This document shows, in pieces, positions 1 to 7,316 of a stretch of DNA of 14,138 nt. Source of the stretch: JBOFCS01 sp051646185 (GTDB taxonomy: Bacteria; Actinomycetota; Actinomycetes; Mycobacteriales; Mycobacteriaceae); the NCBI GenBank assembly GCA_051646185.1, contig JBOFCS010000118.1:1-14138 (forward strand), read 5' to 3'. A program made the position numbers and the translations under genes. The notes beneath the pieces were generated by a model, which saw only the letters and a list, made by a program, of their open reading frames with translations, searched no databases and had not been told where the DNA came from. Position 1 is the stretch's first letter. Each line of letters starts with the position of its first letter.

Positions 1-1
1 G

Positions 2-1036
2 GACTTGGTTCCGCTTCCTGCAAACAGATTTACCGTTGTTTCATGTACTCCAAACAAATTTGTTATAGACATCAATGGCCTAGCTGATCAGGAAATTGCG
101 TCTATAATGTATACGGTCGATATCACAGATATGACGATAAATAAGTATTTCAATTCCGTTGTCGTGACAGCAGATAAGAAGTCTGAACAGATCGATAATA
201 TGGAGGTAGAGCGCTTTACTGCTGGTGGTAATGGTGGGGGTACGACTACGACGGTTCCTCCGGTCACCACGACGGTTCCTCCGGTCACTACGACGGTTCC
301 TCCGGTCACTACGACGGTTCCTCCGGTCACTACGACGGTTCCTCCGGTCACTACGACGGTTCCTCCGACCACTACGACGGTTCCGTCAACGACGGTTCCT
401 CCGGTCACCACAACCACTGAGCCTTGTGCAACGACGCCAGCTCCGACGACCACGGTTCCTCCGGTCACCACGTCGGCTCCGGCGACGACCACGATGGTTC
501 CGTCAACGACGGTTCCACCGGTCACAACAACGGTTCCACCGGTAACAACTGAGCCTTGTGCAACGACGCCAGCTCCGACTACCACGGTTCCACCGGTCAC
601 CACGACGGTTCCACCGGTAACGACTGCTCCATGTACAACCACTATGGTTCCGTCGGCGACGACTTCGGCTCCGGCGACGACTTCGGCTCCGGCAACCACA
701 CCGGCTTCGTGTGCTCCGACGACTACTATGGTTCCTCCGGCAATCACACCGGTTCCATGTGTTCCACCGGCGACCGTCACGGTTCCACCAATTGTTATCC
801 CTCCAGCCACTGTCACTGTTCCTCCGGTTGTTATTCCACCGGCAGCGGGGAGTAACAACTGTACTCATCCTGTTTCGCCACCGGTAAGCACTCATGCTTC
901 ATCTCCGGTTGGAGTTGTTGTCCCCATCGTTATTTCCGGTGGTGGGACTAAATACCCGATTCAAGCGGGAACTGGTGGCACTGGAGGTAGTGATACTACT
1001 TCGTCAAGTGCAAACAGAACTTCCTTGCAGCACTAG
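2..1036 (+). CDS. Thr/Pro-repeat surface protein, 5' partial, frameshifted near its 3' end
   Basis: The frame is open at the left edge, so the real start lies upstream and the TTG at position 5 is not a convincing start. The first ~75 residues look like the end of a beta-rich surface domain (…FNSVVVTADKK…), reminiscent of DUF11-type repeats; that assignment is weak. They are followed by a Gly-rich hinge (GGNGGG) and then about 200 residues of Thr/Pro/Val-rich low-complexity stalk built on VPPVTTT, with Cys in repeated EPCATTPAP blocks. Such stalks are typical of proteins that span the cell wall. The frame ends in TSLQH-stop with no anchor. The missing membrane anchor (positive tail included) is encoded immediately downstream in the -1 frame, ending at 1104. 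The sortase gene starts 29 bases after that, which supports this protein being its substrate. Confident that it is a surface protein; function (adhesin or other) unknown. Confidence 0.8.
   Translation, partial: DLVPLPANRFTVVSCTPNKFVIDINGLADQEIASIMYTVDITDMTINKYFNSVVVTADKKSEQIDNMEVERFTAGGNGGGTTTTVPPVTTTVPPVTTTVPPVTTTVPPVTTTVPPVTTTVPPTTTTVPSTTVPPVTTTTEPCATTPAPTTTVPPVTTSAPATTTMVPSTTVPPVTTTVPPVTTEPCATTPAPTTTVPPVTTTVPPVTTAPCTTTMVPSATTSAPATTSAPATTPASCAPTTTMVPPAITPVPCVPPATVTVPPIVIPPATVTVPPVVIPPAAGSNNCTHPVSPPVSTHASSPVGVVVPIVISGGGTKYPIQAGTGGTGGSDTTSSSANRTSLQH
248..373 (+). repeat. Six tandem 21-bp units encoding TTVPPVT
   Basis: Six consecutive 21-base units begin at 248, 269, 290, 311, 332 and 353, each close to ACGACGGTTCCTCCGGTCAC plus one base. 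Units 2 to 5 are identical or nearly so; unit 6 differs (Pro-Thr in place of Pro-Val). The unit is a multiple of three, so copy-number change keeps the frame and only alters stalk length. Near-identity at DNA level, including third positions, points to recent expansion. Confidence 0.95.
416..606 (+). repeat. Two-copy longer repeat encoding EPCATTPAPTTTVPPVTT
   Basis: A block starting ACTGAGCCTTGTGCAACGAC occurs at 416 and again at 548, a spacing of 132 bases (44 codons). Both copies run for more than 50 bases with few substitutions. Each contributes a cysteine to the stalk, so the duplication preserves the spacing of potentially cross-linking residues. Confidence 0.85.
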
Positions 1037-1104
1037 GTATTTCAGGTATTTGCACAGTGACATTGATGTCGATGCTGCTGTACCGGAAAAACTGGAAGAA
1101 CTAA
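1012..1104 (+). other. Out-of-frame C-terminal sorting signal of the preceding gene
   Basis: In the -1 frame relative to the repeat protein the DNA reads KQNFLAALG, then a hydrophobic stretch (ISGICTVTLMSMLLY) and the basic tail RKNWKN-stop at 1102-1104. This is the architecture of a cell-wall sorting signal: short motif, membrane helix, positive tail. There is no classical LPxTG; LAALG sits where actinobacterial LAxTG-type motifs are found. This frame has stops at 988-993, so the join must fall between 994 and 1036. Restoring one A in the CAAAC run at 1011-1015 would give SSSAKQNFLAALG. The three-part structure is read directly; the repaired join is inference. Confidence 0.75.
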
Positions 1105-1133
1105 CGGACTAAGTTGACAGATAGGGCATTAAC

Positions 1134-1796
1134 ATGAGTAGAACGCTTAAAGTAAGTGGAATTGCACTTGCCAGTATTGTTCTGTTGATTTTTGGTGCCC
1201 TCTCGCTGAAGTGGTGGGGTTTTGGCTCCACCACTTCAGGATCGCCGACTTCTTCCTCGGCTGTGGATGTTCCACCGGCGCAAGTGTCGGTGGAACCCCC
1301 AGTTGCATCGGGTGGAATGGATCCTGAGCGAATTAGTATTGAAGAAATAGGAATAACCGCTCGGGTGGAAGCTAAGGGTACTCAACTTGCCTACGCACCT
1401 TTTTTGGAAAAAGAAGTATCAAGTTTTGGAATCCCAGAGCGAATGGAAGATACAACTTGGTGGTCGGACGGTCCTAAGCCTGGATCAGATGGCATGGCTA
1501 TAGTTTTGGGTCACACACAAGTAGGCGGTGGATACGGAGTGTTTAATGATATTCATAAACTTAAGGTTGGCGATGTCATTAAAATATTCAGCAAAGACGG
1601 GGGTGCTGAGCTGAAGTTTGCTGTCACAGAAGTTGTTTCCAATATTTCAAAATCAGATTCTGCTGCCTTGAATATTGTTCTTGAGAAAGGATCTGCTGGA
1701 TCAAACTTGGCACTGGTCACTTGTGGGGGTGTTTTTGATAACAGCAGGAGTGCTAGTCAAGATAATGTTGTAGTTTTTGCAAAGATCATTGATTGA
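1134..1796 (+). CDS. Sortase, class F-like
   Basis: A 220-residue membrane-anchored transpeptidase that would attach surface proteins to the cell wall. A single N-terminal membrane helix (about residues 8-24) is followed by a Ser/Pro-rich linker to residue ~60 and a sortase barrel. The catalytic triad is visible: His127 in LGHTQ, Cys197 in ALVTCGG and Arg205 in NSRSASQDNVVVFA. The GHT…GVF…L…GD order and the TCGG…DNVVV ending resemble actinobacterial class F enzymes more than class A-C; class is inferred by eye. The ATG at 1134 has only a weak AGGG upstream. It lies 29 bases after the out-of-frame anchor of the repeat protein, so the two probably form a substrate-sortase pair. No TGC-box or active-site change suggests loss of function. 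Confidence 0.9.
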   Translation: MSRTLKVSGIALASIVLLIFGALSLKWWGFGSTTSGSPTSSSAVDVPPAQVSVEPPVASGGMDPERISIEEIGITARVEAKGTQLAYAPFLEKEVSSFGIPERMEDTTWWSDGPKPGSDGMAIVLGHTQVGGGYGVFNDIHKLKVGDVIKIFSKDGGAELKFAVTEVVSNISKSDSAALNIVLEKGSAGSNLALVTCGGVFDNSRSASQDNVVVFAKIID

Positions 1797-1872
1797 GGTT
1801 CTTCCTCGTAGTAGCGGAGTCGATCACTGAGGTTAATGCATTGAATTAGTGATTCAAAGAGTCTGTGGAATA

Positions 1873-1910
1873 GGTAAATCGATTTCTGATGGAGGGGTAA
1901 ATCGATTTAC
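1873..1910. repeat. Paired AAATCGATTT palindromes between convergent genes
   Basis: GGTAAATCGATTT occurs at 1873-1885 and again at 1896-1908; the second is part of the 14-base perfect palindrome GTAAATCGATTTAC (1897-1910). Each copy is self-complementary, so the two can also pair with each other around a ~12-base loop. The element sits 7 bases beyond the stop of the minus-strand oxidoreductase and ~80 bases beyond the sortase stop. There is no T-tract for a classical intrinsic terminator. It may be a bidirectional end-of-transcript structure or a protein-binding pair. Confidence 0.6.
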
Positions 1911-1917
1911 TCCAGGT

Positions 1918-4431
1918 TCACACCGCATCTAATTGTTCGATGCGTGCGGGAACGTTTTTATGCCACGGGGTTCCGGCGAGCCAATCTCGGCGTTCGATCG
2001 ACGTTAAGTCATTAGCTGCCACTCCAATACGCACGGGTTGGCCGTTATCGTCAACAGTATCCAGCCCCAGACCATTGGGCAGTGAGATATGACCGGCTTG
2101 CATCATATCACTCACTTCCACTGTGGCTGTTGCTCTTCCGGTAGCGGTCACCACCTGAACCTGAGATCCGTTGCTCACCCCTAATTCTATTGCGTCACTG
2201 GAACTTATTCGCAGTTCTCCTTCGCCGCCACGTCTGCGCCACTTCGGATCTCGAAAAATAGTATTCGCTGTAAATGCCCGTCGTTCTCCGGCAGAAAGGA
2301 TAAAAGGAAATTCTTCGGTCGTAAAGTTGGGAGCTTCACGGTGCAGGCGAGCTACTTCGCTGAGTAATTCTGAAATGTGCACTGTGAACTTGCGGTCTGG
2401 TCGTTTAACGTAGTTCCACACATGTTCCCACTCATCAACAGTGAACGTGACGCCATTGTGGTTGCTGAGAATAGCGTCAAAAAGTTTTTCTCCCGGCTCG
2501 ATTCCGGCACCGGTGAACCCGGCGCGACGTACCGCCGCCGGGTAGGCCAACGCACATAAGTGGGCAGCTCCCCATAAGGTGGCCGCATTGGCAGCCCCTT
2601 CCGGTAGATGTGGGCCAAGTGCTTCGCGTAATAGGTAGGGAGCTAAGCTCATAAGTGCGGGTTTTGCTGCCACCGATGCGAAGAACGTTAAAGCAAACTC
2701 GTCTCGACCCACCTCGCGGGCTCGAATCATCCGTTGCACTACAGCCTGGTCTACTAGGCCAAGGGCGCCAATTACGCTGGAATATATCTCAGATTCAGTA
2801 CGGGTGCCGGGCAGCGGGTCAAGAACTGGTGGACGAAGATGGAAAACATTGTGCGGAAATTCCACGTTGAAGAATGTGCATTCCCATTTTTCAAATTGAC
2901 TGCTCGCTGGCAGCACATAGTCCGCTTCGCGTGCGGTCTCAGTCATCGCCACATCAATGACCACTGACAGCTCTAGGCTCCGCATTGCCTTACGCATCTG
3001 AGCTGAATTTGCCAGGGAATGAACAGGATTAGAGCTATCAACCCACATGGCCCGGAATCTATCCGGGTGTTCAGTCAAAATTTCTTCGGTAATGGAATTG
3101 CTGGGTATGAGTCCGGCAATAATTTTTGCTCCGGTAACTGGAGTAGTTTTTCCGCCCCCACCCCCGCCGATACCGCCAAGTTGCGCTCCCACAGCTGGAA
3201 CTACCGACTTCAGTATTTGTTGGGTAAGTGTGCGAGTGGCGCCACCAATAATTGGGGCAGCTGACAGTGGTGCTACTGAAACAGAAAGCAGTGCAGCAGC
3301 TTCGGTGGTAATTCGAGCCGTAGCCCGGTTGATAAGTTTTTGTGCCTTTGATGCCGAGCGCGGCTTTTTGCCACTACCACCCGAACCTGCCACTGCGGCA
3401 AAGGTGGAATGCAGAAACATGGTTCCTGGGCGTCCAAAATTTCCGGTGAAAATCCACAGCAGTTTGTTGAGATATGAGACCAGTGTGCTGTTAGGTGCTT
3501 GCTGAGTACCTAAATCTTCGTACGTGGTTGCCGTTTTTGCCTGGGCAAACCGTCTTGTGGCGCTGCGCAAAAGCTCCTCTGGTACTCCGCAATGTGCGGC
3601 AAACTCACTCACTGGTGTTACGGAGAAAGCAGCAAGAACTGGTTCAATTTCAGTGGTGTGTTCATCAAGGAAGGTGTGATCGAGTAGGTCTTCTTCGATC
3701 AGAATTGCCAGCATGGCACTTAAGCACCAAGCATCAGTCCCAGGACGTACCTGTAGGTGAAAATCGGCCATCTCGGCGGTTTCGCTACGACGCGGATCAA
3801 TGACAATCATTGCCCGCTTTGGGTCTGCTGCAATCTCTTTCAAGGTTGGTCTAGCTCTAGGGAAGCTGTGAGATTGCCAAGGATTTTTCCCAAGAAAAAG
3901 CACTACTTCGGAATGCTCAAAATCTCCTTTGGTATGTCCGCCGTATAGCTTCCCGTCTACCCACATTTCGCCGGTTTTTTCCTGAGCCAGGGCATTGGAA
4001 TAGTATTTGGCGCCAAGGGCTGTCATTAGTGCTTTTGAGTACGCGCCGCCGAGGTGATTTCCTTGCCCTCCGCCCCCGTAAAAGAAAATTTTGTCTCCAC
4101 CGTAAGTATTTTTTACCGCAAGAAGCCGAGAAGATATATCGGATATTGCAGTGTCCCAGCTGATTTCCTCGTAACTTCCATCGTCTTTGCGGCGCATAGG
4201 GGAAGTGATTCGATGACGGCCGTTTTGGTAAAAGTCTAAACGTAATGCCTTTTCGCAGGTATACCCAGCCGAAGCTGGGTGTTCTTTGTTTCCGCGAATC
4301 CTAACGAAGGTGCGCCCCTCGGTTTTAACGTCAATGCCACAGTTGCATTCGCAGAGGATGCACGCAGTCGGATGCCAGATGTCGGTAGCGGTGTTGTTAC
4401 TGGGGTTGGTCTGATCTGGTGTTTTAGGCAC
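1918..4431 (-). CDS. Molybdopterin-dependent oxidoreductase with N-terminal [4Fe-4S] motif
   Basis: An 837-residue member of the DMSO-reductase/formate-dehydrogenase alpha superfamily. The N-terminal iron-sulfur motif is C24-x2-C27-x3-C31-x27-C59 (an extra C29 lies inside). Molybdopterin-binding stretches follow (residues ~90-340, e.g. GKNPWQSHSFPRARP; ~460-550, e.g. WVDSSNPVHS and ADYVLPASSQFEKWE) and a C-terminal pterin-binding beta domain (~705-835, LSAGERRAFTANTIFRD). At the usual position of the Cys/Sec metal ligand the chain reads SNALAQEKTGEMW, with no Cys, so substrate cannot be guessed from the ligand. Residues ~346-436 are a Gly/Ala/Ser-rich low-complexity stretch. No Tat twin-arginine signal is seen, suggesting a cytoplasmic enzyme. 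The GTG start is chosen because AGGAG (4438-4442 on this strand) sits six bases upstream. It follows menB on the same strand. Substrate unknown. Confidence 0.85.
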   Translation of the reverse strand: MPKTPDQTNPSNNTATDIWHPTACILCECNCGIDVKTEGRTFVRIRGNKEHPASAGYTCEKALRLDFYQNGRHRITSPMRRKDDGSYEEISWDTAISDISSRLLAVKNTYGGDKIFFYGGGGQGNHLGGAYSKALMTALGAKYYSNALAQEKTGEMWVDGKLYGGHTKGDFEHSEVVLFLGKNPWQSHSFPRARPTLKEIAADPKRAMIVIDPRRSETAEMADFHLQVRPGTDAWCLSAMLAILIEEDLLDHTFLDEHTTEIEPVLAAFSVTPVSEFAAHCGVPEELLRSATRRFAQAKTATTYEDLGTQQAPNSTLVSYLNKLLWIFTGNFGRPGTMFLHSTFAAVAGSGGSGKKPRSASKAQKLINRATARITTEAAALLSVSVAPLSAAPIIGGATRTLTQQILKSVVPAVGAQLGGIGGGGGGKTTPVTGAKIIAGLIPSNSITEEILTEHPDRFRAMWVDSSNPVHSLANSAQMRKAMRSLELSVVIDVAMTETAREADYVLPASSQFEKWECTFFNVEFPHNVFHLRPPVLDPLPGTRTESEIYSSVIGALGLVDQAVVQRMIRAREVGRDEFALTFFASVAAKPALMSLAPYLLREALGPHLPEGAANAATLWGAAHLCALAYPAAVRRAGFTGAGIEPGEKLFDAILSNHNGVTFTVDEWEHVWNYVKRPDRKFTVHISELLSEVARLHREAPNFTTEEFPFILSAGERRAFTANTIFRDPKWRRRGGEGELRISSSDAIELGVSNGSQVQVVTATGRATATVEVSDMMQAGHISLPNGLGLDTVDDNGQPVRIGVAANDLTSIERRDWLAGTPWHKNVPARIEQLDAV

Positions 4432-4444
4432 AATATTCTCCTAG

Positions 4445-4484
4445 CGGGAACCTTCTATGCTAGATACCATAGAAGGTTTTCCCG
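4445..4484. promoter_or_regulatory. Hairpin between menB and the oxidoreductase gene
   Basis: AACCTTCTATG (4449-4459) and CATAGAAGGTT (4468-4478) are perfect inverted arms around an 8-base loop; CGGG (4445-4448) and CCCG (4481-4484) can extend the stem past a two-base bulge. It lies in the 80-base gap between the menB stop and the downstream GTG start, only a few bases before the AGGAG ribosome site. No U-tract follows on either strand, so a classical intrinsic terminator is unlikely; a 5'-leader structure or processing site is possible. Confidence 0.6.
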
Positions 4485-4511
4485 GTAAGAGCAATGACTT
4501 GATCGCTCAGA

Positions 4512-5429
4512 TCAGAAATACCAGGGGTACGGCGCCCAATCTGGCTCACGCTTTTCCAGGAAGGAATCTCTACCCTCCACCGCTTCATCGGTCATATACG
4601 CTAAACGAGTAGCCTCACCAGCAAAAAGTTGCTGACCGACCAGGCCGTCATCAGCAAGGTTGAAAGCATATTTCAGCATTCGCTGCGCCTGTGGAGACTT
4701 ACCGTTGATCGCTGCACTCCACTGCAATGCCACGTTTTCCAATTCAGCATGATCCACAACTTCATTAACTGCCCCCATCTGATGCATTTGCTCAGCCGTA
4801 TACGTGCGACCCAGAAAAAAGATTTCCCGAGCAAATTTCTGCCCCACCATCTTCGCCAGATACGCACTGCCATAACCGCCATCAAAACTGCCCACATCAG
4901 CATCGGTTTGCTTAAAACGAGCGTGCTCACGGCTGGCTAAAGTCAGGTCGCAGACCACATGCAAACTATGCCCACCACCAGCTGCCCAACCATTCACTAG
5001 GCAAATAACTACCTTGGGCATGAACCTAATCAGCCGTTGCACCTCAAGGATATGCAGTCGCCCCGACCGGGCTTTATCAACCGAAGCCGCTGTTTCGCCC
5101 AACTCGCCAGTGTCAGCATCAGTGACCGCGTACTGGTAGCCATCGCGCCCACGGATACGTTGATCGCCACCAGAACAGAAGGCCCACCCACCATCTTTGG
5201 TGCTAGGACCATTGCCGGTAAGCAATACTGCACCCACATCAGAGGTCATTCGCGCATGGTCAAGCGCTCGATATAACTCATCAACGGTGTGTGGTCGAAA
5301 TGCGTTGCGCACCTCCGGGCGGTTAAAGGCCACACGCACGGTGCCTTGGGTTTTATGCCGGTGGTAGGTGATATCGGTTAAATCGGTAAAACCAGGGACC
5401 ACATTCCACAGCTCAGGGTTGAAAGTCAC
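4512..5429 (-). CDS. menB: 1,4-dihydroxy-2-naphthoyl-CoA synthase
   Basis: A 305-residue crotonase-fold enzyme that closes o-succinylbenzoyl-CoA into DHNA-CoA in menaquinone synthesis. Long stretches match what I recall of actinobacterial MenB: FNRPEVRNAFRPHTVDELY, DGGWAFCSGGDQRIRGR and GWAAGGGHSLHVVCDLTLAS, the last two forming the CoA/oxyanion-hole region. The catalytic Ser/Asp pair sits in VGSFDGGYG (S181, D183 from this start). The C-terminus FLEKREPDWAPYPWYF is typical of the family. The frame is open much further upstream, to 5738, but that part lies antisense inside menC. The GTG at 5429, giving (V/M)TFNPELW, fits the family N-terminus. TATCCT ends 7 bases before the GTG, so a leaderless transcript is plausible. 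Divergent from menC. Confidence 0.95.
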   Translation of the reverse strand: MTFNPELWNVVPGFTDLTDITYHRHKTQGTVRVAFNRPEVRNAFRPHTVDELYRALDHARMTSDVGAVLLTGNGPSTKDGGWAFCSGGDQRIRGRDGYQYAVTDADTGELGETAASVDKARSGRLHILEVQRLIRFMPKVVICLVNGWAAGGGHSLHVVCDLTLASREHARFKQTDADVGSFDGGYGSAYLAKMVGQKFAREIFFLGRTYTAEQMHQMGAVNEVVDHAELENVALQWSAAINGKSPQAQRMLKYAFNLADDGLVGQQLFAGEATRLAYMTDEAVEGRDSFLEKREPDWAPYPWYF

Positions 5430-5487
5430 ACCACTGAGGATAGGGTGCCAAAAATATGCGGCAACCCCGGCAGGGGAGAATCGGGGT
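5430..5487. promoter_or_regulatory. Divergent menB/menC promoter region
   Basis: Only 58 bases separate the two divergent starts. On the minus strand TATCCT (a corynebacterial-type TAnnnT -10) ends 7 bases before the menB GTG, and no Shine-Dalgarno is seen there. On the plus strand AGGGGAGA at 5472-5479 is a good ribosome site for menC. Any shared regulation would have to act within this short gap. Exact start points are inference. Confidence 0.5.
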
Positions 5488-6459
5488 ATGGCGCAACTTC
5501 CAGACCTGAACGACCTGCTGGAACGCGCCCATGTGGTGAGCCTGCCGATGAGGGTTACCTTTCGTGGCATCCGCACCCGAGAGTTACTTCTTATCGAAGG
5601 CCCTTGTGGCTGGGGAGAATACGGTGCTTTTCTAGAATATGACGATAGGGAAGCCGCGACATGGTTGGCCGCGGGCATCGAAGCCGCATACAGCACCCTG
5701 CCCGCTCCGCTGCGAGATCGAATCCCCGTTAACGCCACAGTCCCGGCGGTTCCAGCTGCACAAGTCCAAGAAATTTTACAAGGCTTCCCCGGTGCGCAAA
5801 CCGCAAAAGTAAAAGTAGCTGAACCTGGGCAGAGCCTTGATCAGGACATTGCCCGAGTAAATGCGGTGCGAGAGCTGATTCCTAAAGTCCGTATTGATGC
5901 CAATATGGGCTGGACGGTGGATCAAGCCGAAAAGGCATTGCAAGCCCTCACCAGCGATGGACCGCTGGAATACGCCGAACAACCCTGTCGAAGTGTTGAC
6001 GAACTGAGTGAATTACGTAAACGCTTACCAGGCATTGCAATTGCTGCGGATGAGAGTATTCGCAAAGCCGAAGATCCGTTACGGGTTATCCGAGCTGGGG
6101 CAGCGGACATTGCCGTACTCAAAATCGCCCCTTTGGGCGGGGTGCAACAAACTTTGCAGATTGCCAACCAGATCAACGTCCCCGTAGTGGTATCCAGCGC
6201 CTTGGATTCGGCGGTGGGCCTGAGTGTGGGGCTGCGGGCAGCGGGCAGTTTACCGAACCTCGCCTTGGCTTGCGGGTTGGGAACCAGCGATTTTTTCTTG
6301 GAAGATGTTGCTGTGCTGCCGCCAATGAAGCAAGGATTTATCGAGGTTTGCGAGGTAACCCCAGAACTAGATCGAGTACAAGCGCTGGCTGCCACAGGTG
6401 ACCGTCGTGATTGGTGGTTGCAGAGATTACGCCGGAGCTATGCGGTATTGGCGAAGTAG
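5488..6459 (+). CDS. menC: o-Succinylbenzoate synthase
   Basis: A 323-residue enolase-superfamily enzyme that dehydrates SHCHC to o-succinylbenzoate, two steps before MenB acts. The active-site set is visible: the Lys pair in AKVKVAE (K107/K109), metal ligands D137 in RIDANMGW, E164 in YAEQPC and D188 in AADES, and the second catalytic Lys K212 in VLKIAPLGG. Length is normal for the actinobacterial form. The frame is open from 5368, but the ATG at 5488 is preferred because AGGGGAGA precedes it and MAQLPDLNDLLERAHVVSLP matches family N-termini. An upstream start would run antisense into menB. It is followed 10-13 bases later by the BpoC-like hydrolase, so the two are probably co-transcribed. 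Confidence 0.95.
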   Translation: MAQLPDLNDLLERAHVVSLPMRVTFRGIRTRELLLIEGPCGWGEYGAFLEYDDREAATWLAAGIEAAYSTLPAPLRDRIPVNATVPAVPAAQVQEILQGFPGAQTAKVKVAEPGQSLDQDIARVNAVRELIPKVRIDANMGWTVDQAEKALQALTSDGPLEYAEQPCRSVDELSELRKRLPGIAIAADESIRKAEDPLRVIRAGAADIAVLKIAPLGGVQQTLQIANQINVPVVVSSALDSAVGLSVGLRAAGSLPNLALACGLGTSDFFLEDVAVLPPMKQGFIEVCEVTPELDRVQALAATGDRRDWWLQRLRRSYAVLAK

Positions 6460-6469
6460 TTAGTCTGGT

Positions 6470-7282
6470 TTGGTGGCATTGCTGACAATCAATAACATCC
6501 ACATAAGCGTTGACGATACTGGCTCAGGAGAGCCAGTTCTTTTTATTGCAGGCAGCGGGGCTGCTGGCCGAAGTTGGCATTTACATCAGGTCCCAGCCTT
6601 TCTTGCGGCGGGTTATCGCGTTATTACCTTTGACAATCGTGGGATAGCCCCGTCAAGTGAATGCGCCCAAGGGTTCACCATTGCCGATTTGGTGGCTGAT
6701 ACCGCTGCGCTTATTGAATATCTTGATGTTGGTCCGATGCGGGTTGTTGGGACTTCTATGGGCGCCCATGTTCTTCAGGAACTCATGCTGGAGAGGCCGG
6801 AGTTGGTGTCACAGGCAGCATTGCTGGCAACCCGAGGCAGGATGGATGCAGCCAGGGAGTTTTTTGCCCTTGCGCAGCGAGAACGTGCTATGCAAGGAGC
6901 GCCCATCCCGACTAAATATGAAGCGATGGTTCGGGTGTTACAGAATTTTTCCCCTAAAACCATCAATAACGACAGGGTAATTCAAGATTGGATCGATATT
7001 TTTACAATGTGGCCGGTGGTGATTTCTCCGGGAGTTAAAGCCCAGATGAATCTTGGCGTGTTCACTAATCGGCTGTCTGAATATCAAAGAATTTCCACCC
7101 CCACCTTAGTCATTAGCTTTGCAGACGATCTCACCCTGCCTGCCTATTTGGGAAAGGAGGTTGCCGATGCAATTCCCAGATCGCGGTACGTGGAAGTGAT
7201 GGACGCAGGTCATTATGGGTATTTGGAGCAGCCGGAAGTAGTAAACCGGGAGATATTACACTTTTTTAATACCAAAGAGTAG
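6470..7282 (+). CDS. bpoC: Alpha/beta hydrolase, BpoC-like
   Basis: A 270-residue alpha/beta hydrolase. The nucleophile elbow is GTSMGAH (S96), the acid is in SFADDLTLP (D219 or D220) and the histidine is in DAGHYGYLEQPE (H248). HQVPAFLAAGYRVITFDNRG and the GREV/GKEVADA…DAGH ending strongly recall M. tuberculosis BpoC (Rv0554), which also sits directly after menC. BpoC is annotated as a non-haem peroxidase but is a serine hydrolase; its substrate is unclear, and the men context suggests a thioesterase or MenH-like role only by inference. Start is TTG at 6470 or GTG at 6473; neither has a good ribosome site, consistent with coupling to menC. menD does not follow. Confidence 0.88.
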   Translation: MVALLTINNIHISVDDTGSGEPVLFIAGSGAAGRSWHLHQVPAFLAAGYRVITFDNRGIAPSSECAQGFTIADLVADTAALIEYLDVGPMRVVGTSMGAHVLQELMLERPELVSQAALLATRGRMDAAREFFALAQRERAMQGAPIPTKYEAMVRVLQNFSPKTINNDRVIQDWIDIFTMWPVVISPGVKAQMNLGVFTNRLSEYQRISTPTLVISFADDLTLPAYLGKEVADAIPRSRYVEVMDAGHYGYLEQPEVVNREILHFFNTKE

Positions 7283-7316
7283 CTCTATTCTCTATAGTTA
7301 TTACTAGCCGCAGTTG

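Noticed and set aside
248..606. Possible CRISPR array
   Set aside because: Units are directly adjacent multiples of three encoding VPPVTTT in the gene's own frame, with no spacers and no cas genes.
88..858. 256-codon minus-strand frame rich in Val/Gly/Thr
   Set aside because: It is the antisense reading of the 21-base repeats; low-complexity repeats stay open on both strands. It has no signal, domain or ribosome site.
894..1112. Third-frame ORF (72 codons) across the end of the repeat protein
   Set aside because: It has no sorting-signal structure; the -1 frame fits the anchor far better and this one is an overlap shadow.
3047..3505. 152-codon plus-strand frame within the oxidoreductase gene
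   Set aside because: It lies opposite the Gly/Pro-rich part of a confidently identified gene and shows no family feature.
4445..4484. Molybdenum-cofactor riboswitch before the oxidoreductase
   Set aside because: Only a single simple hairpin is visible, without the multi-stem architecture of that riboswitch class.
5368..5487. Upstream extension of menC, and the matching extension of menB to 5738
   Set aside because: Each extension would lie antisense in the other gene. Family N-termini, the AGGGGAGA site and the 5429/5488 starts give a compact divergent gap instead.
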